DNA from: Gimesia aquarii
Lineage (GTDB): Bacteria > Planctomycetota > Planctomycetia > Planctomycetales > Planctomycetaceae
Direction of reading: 5' to 3'
DNA: 64,000 nucleotides
Assembly: GCF_007748195.1 (NCBI RefSeq)
Contig: NZ_CP037920.1
Location: 3,756,303 to 3,820,302 of the forward strand
Shown: positions 53,866 to 63,700 of the stretch, piece after piece
Layout of the letters: each line of letters starts with the position of its first letter
Numbering within the stretch: position 1 is the stretch's first letter
Made by a program: the position numbers and the translations under genes
The notes under the pieces: model-generated
What the model was told of the DNA's origin: nothing
What the model saw: only the letters and a program-made list of their open reading frames with translations
The model's database searches: none

Positions 53866-55206
53866 ATGAACAATCAGCAGCAAAATCTCTCGCGTCGTAG
53901 TTGGTTAAAACAGTCTATCAATCACTCATTAGGTCTGGCAGGGGGACTTTGCAGTGGTATGCTCATACAAACGCAATCGTTCTCACAATCGACATCGAAA
54001 CCGGTTAAAACTCCGACTATTTTACTGCGGTCTGGCTGGCAAACGGTGAATATTGGAGATATTGGTCATACTCCCGGAATCTTGAAATTACTCGAATTAT
54101 ATGCGCCCAAGTTTCAGGTCATTCTGTGGCCTAATAGTGTCGATCGGGGGGTCGAACCAATGTTAAAAAAACGGTTTCCCCACCTCAAAATCGTAAAAGG
54201 CCGCCTTCAACGCGATGGAAAACTGAACTCAGAGTCTCTCCGGCAAGCATTTCAGAATGCAGATTTTTTTCTCCATGGTTCCGGCCCAAGTGTTGTTTCG
54301 CAAAGAGAATTAGCATTCTGGAAAAAAATGACGAGGAAACCCTATGGAATCTATGGGGTCACAATCTCTAAAGTTAATAAAGAGTTACACAGCCTCTTGT
54401 CAGAAGCTGCCTTTATCTTCACGCGCGAAACACAATCCCTTAAAAATCTAACTGCAGCCAAAGTAACATCCTCACATCAGGACTTTGCTCCCGATGCGAC
54501 GTTCGCCATTGATTTAACTAATGATCAGAAAACGTTGGCGTTTCAGAAAAAAAATCAACTGCAAAAAGGGAAATATCTCTGTGCCGTCCCGCGACTCAGA
54601 TTGACTCCTTATCATAAAATTCATAAATCAATTCGCTGGTCAAAAGAAAAAGTCCGAGAAGTGGAGATGGTGAACCAAAAATACCAGGAATCCGACCACG
54701 CGAAGCTACGGGCAGCAATTCAGGAATGGGTACGTCTAACAGGCCAAAAAGTAGTCGTTTGTCCTGAAATGACCTATCAAACTTCAATAATTCGTCCACT
54801 CGTGATTGATCGGCTTCCTTCAGATGTCAAATCAATGGTTGTTGCCCACGATGATTATTGGCTCCCAGACGAAGCAGGTTCACTTTATCGCGATGCAGCC
54901 GCTGTTGTGAGTATGGAATGTCACTCGCCTATTATCGCCTGTGCACATGGAACTCCCGGTTTATATATTAGACAACCAACAGACACCATAAAGGGGCAAA
55001 TGTGGTACGATATCGGGCTCAAAGATTGGACTTTTGAAATTGACGAAGTGAATCAAAAGCAAATCGCCAAAAAAGTTACCAATGTCTACCGCAACTATGA
55101 GCAGTCGCTCGGGCATTTGGAATCAGTGATGCAATCGATTCAAGACCGCCAGAAAAATACGATGCAAGTTGTGGAAAACGCTATCAGCAATAGTTATTCT
55201 TCCTGA
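53866..55206 (+). CDS. Polysaccharide pyruvyl transferase family protein with Tat-like signal
   Basis: The 446-residue protein begins MNNQQQNLSRRSWLKQSINH, a twin-arginine-type motif with a following hydrophobic stretch (LGLAGGLCSGML). The body has the family's features: NIGDIGHTPGIL near the start, a DFFLHGSGPSVVS segment, ITRE-like FIFTRETQSLKNL, and late DEAGSLYRDAAAVVSMECHSPI with HGTPGLYIRQP. The enzyme family adds pyruvate ketals to polysaccharides, normally in the cytoplasm, so the export signal is odd. A TTG at 53848 is possible; ATG at 53866 is chosen. Divergent from folB. Confidence 0.78.
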   Translation: MNNQQQNLSRRSWLKQSINHSLGLAGGLCSGMLIQTQSFSQSTSKPVKTPTILLRSGWQTVNIGDIGHTPGILKLLELYAPKFQVILWPNSVDRGVEPMLKKRFPHLKIVKGRLQRDGKLNSESLRQAFQNADFFLHGSGPSVVSQRELAFWKKMTRKPYGIYGVTISKVNKELHSLLSEAAFIFTRETQSLKNLTAAKVTSSHQDFAPDATFAIDLTNDQKTLAFQKKNQLQKGKYLCAVPRLRLTPYHKIHKSIRWSKEKVREVEMVNQKYQESDHAKLRAAIQEWVRLTGQKVVVCPEMTYQTSIIRPLVIDRLPSDVKSMVVAHDDYWLPDEAGSLYRDAAAVVSMECHSPIIACAHGTPGLYIRQPTDTIKGQMWYDIGLKDWTFEIDEVNQKQIAKKVTNVYRNYEQSLGHLESVMQSIQDRQKNTMQVVENAISNSYSS

Positions 55207-55234
55207 TCGCTGAATAACACGCTCACTCTTCGTT

Positions 55235-55966
55235 TTAGAGTTGTTCGCCACCTGTGACCGTTAAAACTTCCCCTGTCACAAAGTCTGATTCAAGCAGATA
55301 GAGCAGGGCCTGACAAATATCGTCAGGGTTCCCTGCACGTCTGAGTGGGATCTGTTGTGCTCGTTTTTCGAGATAAGAGGCATCCTGATCGGGCGGTGGG
55401 AGGATAGCACCAGGAGCTATAGCATTCACCTGAATTTCGGGAGCCAGCTCAAGTGCAAGACATTCCGTTAACGTCACTAACCCAGCCTTGGAAATTCGAT
55501 ATGGTAAGTGACCGACTCCTGCTCTTCGAGCTCTCCAGTCAACCAAATTGATAATGTGCCCTCTTTGACCCGAGTGAATCGCTTTTGCGAACTTCTGACT
55601 CAAAAAATAGGGAGCCTTTAAATTAATATTGAGGTGGGAGTCCCAATCATGCTCAGAAGAGTCTAGCAAAGTCTTATTTTCAAAAACGGATGCACTATTA
55701 ATGAGAATATCGACCTTACCAAACTTGCTAATAACCGCATCGATAATTTCAGTGGCTGCTTTCTTCGAATTAGCCAAATCTGCTGATACCGTATACGCAT
55801 TTCTTCCGGTGCGTTGAATTTCCTGGCATGTTTGCTCTGCTTCCTGTTTTGAAGATCCATAATGGATACATATATCAGCACCTGATTCAGCCAGAGTTAA
55901 AGCCATACTACGTCCAATGCGTACTGCTGCACCGGTGATGACAGCTACTTTTCCTTTCAAATCCAA
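55235..55966 (-). CDS. Pteridine-reductase-like short-chain dehydrogenase
   Basis: The 243-residue SDR has the cofactor motif TGAAVRIGR (11-19), NSASVF where most SDRs read NNAG, and the active-site pair Y156-x3-K160. Position 143, normally Ser, is Asp in IINLVDW. Those three changes are hallmarks of the PTR1/FolM group that reduces dihydropterins or dihydrofolate with NADPH. The frame is open to 56017 through a terminator. TTG at 55966 has TGGAG 7 bases upstream and matches the family start (MDLKGKVAVITG). It lies 1.5 kb from folB/folK. The assignment is by motif only. Confidence 0.85.
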   Translation of the reverse strand: MDLKGKVAVITGAAVRIGRSMALTLAESGADICIHYGSSKQEAEQTCQEIQRTGRNAYTVSADLANSKKAATEIIDAVISKFGKVDILINSASVFENKTLLDSSEHDWDSHLNINLKAPYFLSQKFAKAIHSGQRGHIINLVDWRARRAGVGHLPYRISKAGLVTLTECLALELAPEIQVNAIAPGAILPPPDQDASYLEKRAQQIPLRRAGNPDDICQALLYLLESDFVTGEVLTVTGGEQL

Positions 55967-55994
55967 CTTACAACTCCAAAAAATATACTTGGTA

Positions 55995-56024
55995 AACAAA
56001 AAACCCCGGTTAATCAACCGGGGT
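55995..56024 (-). terminator. Intrinsic terminator of the CheX-REC gene
   Basis: Perfect 9-base arms ACCCCGGTT (56003-56011) and AACCGGGGT (56016-56024) with a 4-base loop; in the minus-strand transcript a run of T (TTTTTTG) follows. It lies 34 bases after the CheX-REC stop and ends just 30 bases before the SDR start codon. Confidence 0.92.
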
Positions 56025-56057
56025 CATATAAAAGATTTTGGTACATGAAAAGATATT

Positions 56058-56987
56058 CTAGTTGACAGAAGCCACTTCTTCTTTCACAACCGGTGTTCTC
56101 CCGAAAGCACGTTCTATTTTGCCAACTAAAATCTGTTTTGTGAAGTCCGACTTGAGAATGTAATCATTGGCTCCATGGTTGAATGACTGAATAATGGATG
56201 TCGTAGAACGATTTGCTGTCATAACCAGTACTTCAACATCACTAGTTAAAGGTGACTGCTTAATATATTTTACCGATTCTGCATGATTTCCATCAGGTGA
56301 ATCAATATCGAGTAGAATCAGGTCGGGAGTATTCAGAGCCGCGTCCATGAAAGCTTCTTCAACTGAAGCGGCACTTTCGACAGTGTAACGTTCGTGTAGC
56401 AGGCCCTCAAAAAGTGCACGATCCATCTCATCAGAATCAATAATCAGGATACGCTTTTTATCGACCTGCTCTTCATCATAATCGACAATTTCACCCAGCT
56501 GTCCCACAAAGCCAAAATGAACAATAATGGGACCAATACCAGTATTAAAAATACCACATTGTGAACCAGCTTCCGGTGGATATAAGGTGTTTATGGACTC
56601 TGTTTCAATCACTGTTGGGTGACCTAATAGAAAACCCATGTGGTCGACTGCCTTTTTGGCCTGACCTGCGATCATATTCGACAATTCACAGACAAAATCG
56701 GTTAAAACGTGTTCATCATCAGCCAAAGATTCGTCTATGAGTAGGGAGACTGCTTTTGAAACTAATTCGGTAGGAACATTGATAACCACAATCCCTTTCC
56801 CAGGGCCATTAACTTCAATGGCTGAGCTTTTTTCAAAGCGTGGCGCTTCATGCACAGGGACTATTTTGGCTAATTCGGCAGTCGTGCCCACAAAATATTT
56901 AAAAACATCAACTACGGAGTTAATCACCGGATTGGAAAACCGTTTTGTTAATGTTTCGGTCGTATGAGTAGCTGGAATTAAAGACAT
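56058..56987 (-). CDS. CheX-like phosphatase domain fused to a response-regulator receiver
   Basis: The 309-residue protein has an N-terminal CheX/CheC-like domain (about 15-165) with the phosphatase motif E101-x2-N104 in CELSNMIAGQAKKA. A receiver domain follows (about 178-300) with acids D184 and D186, phospho-acceptor D227 in LLDID, T257 in VMTAN and K279 in YILKS. There is no DNA-binding or output domain. It could be a phosphatase regulated by, or acting on, receiver phosphorylation. No chemotaxis genes are nearby. It has its own terminator and is divergent from the hydrolase-SGNH gene. Confidence 0.85.
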   Translation of the reverse strand: MSLIPATHTTETLTKRFSNPVINSVVDVFKYFVGTTAELAKIVPVHEAPRFEKSSAIEVNGPGKGIVVINVPTELVSKAVSLLIDESLADDEHVLTDFVCELSNMIAGQAKKAVDHMGFLLGHPTVIETESINTLYPPEAGSQCGIFNTGIGPIIVHFGFVGQLGEIVDYDEEQVDKKRILIIDSDEMDRALFEGLLHERYTVESAASVEEAFMDAALNTPDLILLDIDSPDGNHAESVKYIKQSPLTSDVEVLVMTANRSTTSIIQSFNHGANDYILKSDFTKQILVGKIERAFGRTPVVKEEVASVN

Positions 56988-57345
56988 AGCAGAAACTCGT
57001 CTTATTTAAATAGATACTTCTGTTTAACAAATGCGATTTATGTAGAATCAAATTGTTCTTCCACACTCGAATCCAAACACAGGATTCTCGCAACAGTTTC
57101 AATATGATATTTGTTTGCCTAAACTATATGTCAAAAATTTGTTTGGGCCATAAACCTTTAATTATGGGGTAAAGGCTTTGCGAATACCTGAAAACCTATA
57201 TCCAGTAAAACTAATACAATCCTTCGAGCGAGTGATGATATTTTTGTTAACTGAATCGATTAAGCAAAAACGCTAACTGTTTAAGAAATCAATATATACC
57301 TCAATTGCTCAACTGATAGCCAAACTCAACCTGAAAAGACAAGAA
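56988..57345. other. Gene-free divergent region
   Basis: About 360 AT-rich bases between the CheX-REC gene and the hydrolase-SGNH gene. No credible frame, repeat or RNA motif was recognised; it presumably contains two promoters. Confidence 0.4.
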
Positions 57346-58917
57346 ATGAAATCACGACATCCATTTTTTCCATTTTTTTTCAATACTGCTTTGCTTCTGA
57401 TTTTGATCTCCCCAGAATATGAAGTATATGCCTCCTCAATAGAGACAGGGAAATCTGAATGGGAAGGTCGACAAGATGTTTGGCATGGTTTCAAACGGTT
57501 TCATTTTCAGCTAGACAACCGTAAATGTTATGTCGTAGTCCCAACTCAAACTGCTTTTCGAAAGCCCTGGGTCTGGCGTGCTCGTTTTCCGGATTTTCAT
57601 TATGAAATGGATGTGGAATTATTGAAACAAGGTTTTCACATTGCCTATATCGATGTTGCCAATCTGTTTGGGTCACCACAGGCAATCGAGTATGGGAACA
57701 AATTTTACCAATACTTAACGAAGCAACATGGGTTTCAACAGAAGGTCGCATTGGAAGGTGTAAGCCGTGGAGGTTTGTTTATTTATAATTGGGCCGTGGT
57801 GAATCCAGAAAAGGTAAGCTGTATCTATGCTGACACACCTGTTTGTGATTTCAAAAGTTGGCCCGGTGGAAGAGGAAAAAGTGACGGCTCAAAAGCGAGT
57901 TGGGAAGCTTGTCTTAAAGCCTACGGTCTGACTGAAGCAGAAGCCTTGTTATATAAAAATAACCCGATAGACCAAATCCAATCTATTGCTAAGGCACGCA
58001 TCCCAGTTCTACATATTGTTTCAGAGAATGATCAAGTTGTGCCTCCCGATGAAAACACTTATCTAATGTTTAGCCGAATTCCAGAAAGTGATCGAAAGCA
58101 TAACTTTAAAGTCCTCTCGGTCAAAACAGGAACTAAAAAATCGAAAGGACATCACTTTCAACATCCTTATCCAAATCGCGTTGTTTCGTTTATTGTTAAA
58201 AATACGGTGTATGAAGGGGGAAGCATCAATGAGAAAACAACTCGCACCTTAAAGCAGATCAAGGAAATCAATCAAACGATTCCACCGATCAAATATATGC
58301 CGAATCCCAGACGCCTGAAATACCTCAAACAAACCCGTCATAAAATTACGAGGGGCGGAAATCTTCGTGTTGTGATGTTGGGAGATAGCATCGTAAACGA
58401 TACTTCACGCTCCCAGTGGCATCTTCTAATTGAAGAAAAATACCCTGCATGCAAGATTACCAAAATCACATCAGTTCGTGGTTCTACTGGATGCTGGTGG
58501 TATCAAGAAAATCAACGTGTTCAACTTTATGTGACGGAGCACAATCCAGACCTTGTTATTATTGGAGGAATTAGCCACCGAAATGATATTGATGCGATCC
58601 AGAGTGTTGTTCGACAAATCAGAGAGCAATCAAACGCAGAGATCTTATTAACGACAGGTGCCTTTGGGAGAGTTGACCCTCATAATGATCAACAATGGCA
58701 ACTAAGTATTGATCAAGAGAAGACTCTGTATCGATATCAACTTCAACAGCTTGCACAAAATCAAAACTGCGGTTTTCTGGATCTCCGCGCACATTGGGGG
58801 CAATATATCAGAAACTCTGATAAAAAAGTGAACTGGTTTCAGCGTGATCCCGTCCACGCAAATGACAAAGGGGAACAAATTCTAGGCAACATTCTGGCAC
58901 GATATCTGGCGCCTTAA
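57346..58917 (+). CDS. Secreted fusion of an alpha/beta hydrolase and an SGNH/GDSL hydrolase
   Basis: A signal peptide (1-~29, ending EVYASS) precedes an alpha/beta hydrolase (about 45-290) with elbow GVSRGG (S140), an acid in VSENDQVVPPDE and a histidine in KGHHFQHP. A linker leads to an SGNH domain (about 335-523) with block I MLGDSIVND, block III GGISHRND in place of the usual GxND pair, and block V DPVHANDKG with the Asp/His dyad. Both triads look complete. Two esterase folds in one exported chain suggest removal of two kinds of ester from a glycan; this is inference. The gene stands alone. Confidence 0.85.
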   Translation: MKSRHPFFPFFFNTALLLILISPEYEVYASSIETGKSEWEGRQDVWHGFKRFHFQLDNRKCYVVVPTQTAFRKPWVWRARFPDFHYEMDVELLKQGFHIAYIDVANLFGSPQAIEYGNKFYQYLTKQHGFQQKVALEGVSRGGLFIYNWAVVNPEKVSCIYADTPVCDFKSWPGGRGKSDGSKASWEACLKAYGLTEAEALLYKNNPIDQIQSIAKARIPVLHIVSENDQVVPPDENTYLMFSRIPESDRKHNFKVLSVKTGTKKSKGHHFQHPYPNRVVSFIVKNTVYEGGSINEKTTRTLKQIKEINQTIPPIKYMPNPRRLKYLKQTRHKITRGGNLRVVMLGDSIVNDTSRSQWHLLIEEKYPACKITKITSVRGSTGCWWYQENQRVQLYVTEHNPDLVIIGGISHRNDIDAIQSVVRQIREQSNAEILLTTGAFGRVDPHNDQQWQLSIDQEKTLYRYQLQQLAQNQNCGFLDLRAHWGQYIRNSDKKVNWFQRDPVHANDKGEQILGNILARYLAP

Positions 58918-59045
58918 AAAATTGTCTCACTTAGGCAAAAAACGTCATTACTCTCTTTTCATCACCACTCAGCTTAGAGACAATAATTAACACAAGGATG
59001 TTGAGACATAACGGCAGGACCTAAACAAAGCCTGTGTGCTGATGA

Positions 59046-59573
59046 GTGCATCAAGTGATTTCCCACCGAGTATTTAGAAAAGGTAGATTTCAAAGAACAA
59101 ACTTCTATGGAACGCTTCTGCGCACCGTCAGTATTGTCGTTCTTTGCATTTTCTTTCTGATTACTAATACAAGAGTTCTACCTGGACTGACTCTGGGAAA
59201 GAATTGCCATTGTGAAAGCCAGTTAAAAACAACATCACAATGTTGTTGTATCAATGCCATAACAACAGAAAAAATAACCAAACCGAAAGCCTGCTGTTCA
59301 TCAAAAAAACAAAAGCTCCCCCAAAGCTGCTGCTCAAATCAGAACAAGTGTCTTTCTAATTCAAATACTGAAACCAAAAATGCCTCTTCCATTTGTGGCT
59401 GTAGTCATTCCACAAAGCAAGGACTCTCAGTTGTCAATCAGTGGGATCTGAATCCTCCCCTGACATTAAACACAGCAAATGAGCTGATCATTCCACTAAA
59501 CTTTATCAACGATCTACCTATCAAGAGATCGTTCGTTCCAGAGATCCCGCCTCCCCAACTGATCATGCTGTGA
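59046..59573 (+). CDS. Cysteine-rich membrane-anchored or secreted protein, unknown function
   Basis: The 175-residue protein has a basic N-terminus, one hydrophobic segment (about 25-45), and then 12 cysteines in about 75 residues arranged in small groups: CHC, QCCC, ACC, SCC, KC and ICGC. A proline-rich end EIPPPQLIML follows. The cysteine pairs could bind a metal such as copper or zinc. The start is GTG at 59046 with no strong ribosome site, so the real start may differ. It lies 140 bases before the DUF1559 gene. No family is recognised. Confidence 0.6.
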   Translation: MHQVISHRVFRKGRFQRTNFYGTLLRTVSIVVLCIFFLITNTRVLPGLTLGKNCHCESQLKTTSQCCCINAITTEKITKPKACCSSKKQKLPQSCCSNQNKCLSNSNTETKNASSICGCSHSTKQGLSVVNQWDLNPPLTLNTANELIIPLNFINDLPIKRSFVPEIPPPQLIML

Positions 59574-59713
59574 TGATCTTTTTGCTTGTGTTTGATTTGG
59601 GTATCAATCTTCATTAATGCCCTGAGAACCCGCTACCGCTTTACCCACCTTATTAATTGATTCATGTCGAGGATGCTTCGATCCTGGCGAATAATCAAAA
59701 GGGGAAACATACC

Positions 59714-60682
59714 ATGAATTTTCCAAAAAAATTAGCATCCCGCTCAAATCGCGGATTTACACTCATTGAACTCTTAGTCGTCATTGCAATCATCGCAATC
59801 TTGATTGCACTACTTCTTCCCGCGGTCCAACAGGCCAGGGAAGCTGCCCGCCGTTCGACTTGTAAAAACAGTCTGAAACAGATTGGACTGGCACTACATA
59901 ATTACCACAACGCTCACAAAACTTATCCACCTGGATATATCGCTCGAGGAGTTACTCTAACAGATCGAAGTGATACAGAGACAGGCTCCGGATTTGCATG
60001 GGGAGTAATGCTATTGCCGTTTCTGGACCAGGCTCCCTTGTACAATCAACTTGATTTAAATTTAGATTGTACAGATAGCCCCAATATTGATCTTGCGGAT
60101 GAAGCACTCCCCATTTTTCGCTGTGCTAGCGACCCTAATCAAGGGGTTTTTTCAGTCTCTGATGGATCAGTTAATTATCAACTTTCATCAGCAAATTATG
60201 TCGGTATCTTTGGCTATGGAAATCTGACTATGGCACCCGGAAATCCAACTGAGAAAGGAATTCTGTACCGCAATAGTAATGTCAAAGTTCGTGATCTCAC
60301 CGACGGGGCGTCGAATACGATTGTTGTCGGAGAGCGTTCATATCAGCATCAATTTGTCGGGGCTAGCTCAACGATTCAGGCAGACTCTACATGGTATGCT
60401 GCGATTCCGGGAGTCATGCGACCGGCTGGTATGGCCATGGCCTCTATGATGGAAGGTCAAGCCTCATTAATCCTTGGGCACGTGGGGCAGGGAGGAACAA
60501 TGATAATGCATCATCCCCCCAACACCACAAACCATATCGCAAATTTCTCCAGTAAGCACGAGGGAGGAGCCCATTTTCTTTTGGGCGACGGAAGAGTTCG
60601 TTTTCTCAGCGAAAACATGAACTACGAAACCTTTAAGAATTTGGGGACAATTGCTGATGGGAACGTTCTCGGGGAATTCTAA
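59714..60682 (+). CDS. DUF1559 protein with type IV prepilin-like N-terminus
   Basis: The 322-residue protein has the prepilin cleavage motif G14-F-T-L-I-E19 followed by [20 protein letters not shown], then [25 protein letters not shown], the planctomycete DUF1559 signature. Conserved later blocks are NTIVVGER, and [21 protein letters not shown] near the end. Planctomycetes have many of these; they are thought to be pseudopilin-like surface proteins. ATG at 59714 is chosen because AGGGGA precedes it and the family starts there; the frame extends to 59657. Confidence 0.93.
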   Translation: MNFPKKLASRSNRGFTLIELLVVIAIIAILIALLLPAVQQAREAARRSTCKNSLKQIGLALHNYHNAHKTYPPGYIARGVTLTDRSDTETGSGFAWGVMLLPFLDQAPLYNQLDLNLDCTDSPNIDLADEALPIFRCASDPNQGVFSVSDGSVNYQLSSANYVGIFGYGNLTMAPGNPTEKGILYRNSNVKVRDLTDGASNTIVVGERSYQHQFVGASSTIQADSTWYAAIPGVMRPAGMAMASMMEGQASLILGHVGQGGTMIMHHPPNTTNHIANFSSKHEGGAHFLLGDGRVRFLSENMNYETFKNLGTIADGNVLGEF

Positions 60683-60711
60683 GCATCTCTATAAAACTGA
60701 AGGGCTTCTAA

Positions 60712-60740
60712 GGCCGAGATATTTTCTAGGCCTTTTTCTC
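60712..60740 (+). terminator. Probable intrinsic terminator of the DUF1559 gene
   Basis: Arms AAGGCC (60712-60717) and GGCCTT (60731-60736) with a 13-base loop are followed by a T-rich end (TTTC). It lies 30 bases after the DUF1559 stop and 40 bases before the convergent heme/cupredoxin gene's stop. Confidence 0.65.
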
Positions 60741-60778
60741 ATAATTCAGCTGTCTGGTTTCCACTTTTGGAACAGTTC

Positions 60779-63700
60779 CTAGTCACTTACGACCATTTCA
60801 CCATTCATAACCAGCCAATGTCCCGGAAAAGTGCAAAGGAACGGGTACCTACCAGGTTGGTCAGGAGCTTTGAAAAAAATCGTAAAACGATCTTTTGGCA
60901 AAACCACGTCAGTATAGCACAATACATCACTCGATTCAGGAATGTAATGACGCGCTACCGCATTAGGATCGGATACCAAATGATTTGAGAGTTCCCCGAC
61001 ACGTTGTAGTGTGCCAGGCTTAACTAATGCCCAGTTATGCGGAACCACATCGGGATTCACAAGTATAAACTCGATTCGTTCACCTGGCTTTACTTTGAAA
61101 GAACGTGTTGCAAAAGACAAATTACTACCCGTCTCAATCGTAATTTTTCTGGCTCCTTTTAAAGGTTTTTTATAGGGGTTGGGGACGCGGTGCTTCACCA
61201 AAGCTAAATCAGCAAGAATAGGGTGTGGATTGATCAGCTTTCCCTCTAAGGGATCTAATTTTGGCCCCTCAATAAAAGAATGCTGCGAAAGTTTATGCAC
61301 AGTGGCAAACAACTCATGCGAGTGTTGCTGATTCGTTTGGATCTTCAGGTGTAGTTGATTGACCGGTTGCAGGTCAGGCATCTCGAGAAAGAGAGACTGG
61401 TCATCACCCACAACATGTGCAGACTTGATTGCAACAAGATCGTGACCCCGCATACCCATATGCCGAGTCGAAAATTCTGGAGAGCCATATGCCCCGCTGT
61501 AACGATAGTTCCAGCATTGTGCCAAATGATTGACAGGCTGTTCTGCGATTTCTGTGTCCAATGGAGCAGAATATTTCAATAAAATACCATTCTTAAACAC
61601 CTTGAAACCAACAGGTAATTGCACAGAATCCCCCGTGTAACGAACGCGTTGGAAACATCCCGTTTCAGGTGTATAACTGCCCCAACCCTGCATCCCGGTA
61701 ACATAGAGTTGACCATCGTATTCGCTGAAACGTCCCCGGTGCACACCTGAAAGAAACTCACCTGGCAAAGGAACCACCGCGCCCTGGACTTGACCCTCAA
61801 CTTCATCGCGTAAGACCAGAAAATGTGATCCCATACCAAATGAGAAGTGCAATAACTGATCTCTCAAAGGCCCCCAACGATCACTGCGTACTGTTTGTTG
61901 GCCTCCTGATGAGTTGTCTAGACCACGCGGTAAATAAACAAGCGGAAGTGCCGGTGGTCGATCATTTTGCGGACCTCCATAGCCAAAATAGGGAATCTTT
62001 GATTTCGCTTTCCCCAGGTGCTGACCAGGATGAAAGGCACAAATCATTGATGCAGGAGTCCAACTGCCTTCTGAACAAGGTACCGTAATCATTCCATCTG
62101 CAGTCAAACCAATGCCATCCGGGTTCCGAAAACCTGTCGCCATGATATCGGCACGTTGCCCATCTGGTGAAATACGAACAATGCCCTGGTTGCCAGACGA
62201 CGTATAAAAATGGCCATCCGCATCCCGTTCTAACCCGCAAATAAAATCATGCCCTTTGTCTGACGTTTTGAAAGCATTACTAAAACAATGGTAATAATCA
62301 GCTTCCCCGTCATGATTCAGGTCTTTCAATAATGTGATTTGATCGCGGCATAAGACAAAAATACCATCATCATCTATGATCATCCCTTGGCAATGGTGCA
62401 ATCCAGAAGCAAACCGCTTCCAGGTTGCAGCTTTTGATGGATACCTGAAACCAGTAACACGCCAAACATCACCATGCATTGTGCAAACAAAAGCTGTCCC
62501 ATCGCGACGAAAACCAAGGCCGCCACCAAATATCGGAATGTTCCAGGGATTCTTTACAGGAAGTTCTATCGTATCAATTGTATATGGAGACATGTTGCCA
62601 TGCTTAATCGCCGTTTTAAACGTTTGAGGCCACTGCTGAGAATTGTTTTTAAGCTGACTGGCCAATGGATGCTCTGTGAATGGAGCAACTTGCCGCACAA
62701 ATTTGCCATCTTCAATCCAGGGCGAATCCAGGAAATGTGTCTTTCCGATCCGATACGAAAATGCAACACGATTTCCGATACGGTAAAAACCTTCATAGCG
62801 AAATGGCTCATCAATTTTTTTACCATTTGGCCCCAGACCGTGACTTGAATTAGGAACAACAGTCCCATCCATAGTTACTCCGTGCAGAAATCCATGACGT
62901 ACTGAAGAAAAATTTAAGAAGCCGTCTTTCCAGACGAGATCATATGACAGTGTTTCAGGATTGAAACAGCAGGCCATCTCTCCCTGTTCACCGAGTTGCA
63001 CACACACTCCACGTGGTACAGTAATCCCGGCACCTCTAAATATGCCTGCTTGCACTGAACCAAGTTTGACTTTCGACCAGGCATCACTGGCCCATGTCGT
63101 TTCGTTTTGATTTCCCCAATGTCCGAGTGTCCCACCATCGAGTCCTGGATGATCCATTAATAAACTGGGGGCAGGTTTACCTGACTTGGCCTGTCCTATG
63201 AAATAATCAGCCTGTTTGGCATAAAAGTCATAGATGCGATTACGGTTGACATGGTGCTCCCAATGCGGCCAATGCTCAGGCTGAAGAGGCTTACGATTGA
63301 ATGGGAACGATGCTGCTCCATGTAGATGTGCATGGGCATGATGGAGCACCGAATCGATTTGTGTAATCGGGATTCCGTTTGAATGCCCGAGATTGATAAG
63401 TAGTCGTAATAAGTCATGTAACTGTTGTTCCGACATCGCTGCAGTCAGGTTCTCAGGCATGAGTGAGCCGGTCTCGCGTTGAAGTTCAACTTCATTGATG
63501 GGAATCACAACTTTATGATTGAGTCCCTTGGTGGGATCGCGGAGTACAAGCTCTTTTTCATCCTTATTGATGATATAACCTGTATGTGTTCGACCATCAG
63601 CAGTCAGGACAACATGCGCAATATATTCACGTTTCGTATGCCGTTTCGGCCACAATACCGACTCGATAATCTCATGAGATTTACGCTGTTTCCCGATTTC

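Noticed and set aside
55967-56017. Longer N-terminus for the SDR starting at a TTG at 56017
   Set aside because: That start codon lies inside the CheX-REC terminator stem; the TTG at 55966 has a ribosome site and matches the SDR family start.
58921-58984. ATTGTCTC / GAGACAAT dyad after the hydrolase-SGNH gene as a terminator
   Set aside because: The arms are 8 bases with a 48-base loop and no T-tract; likely chance.
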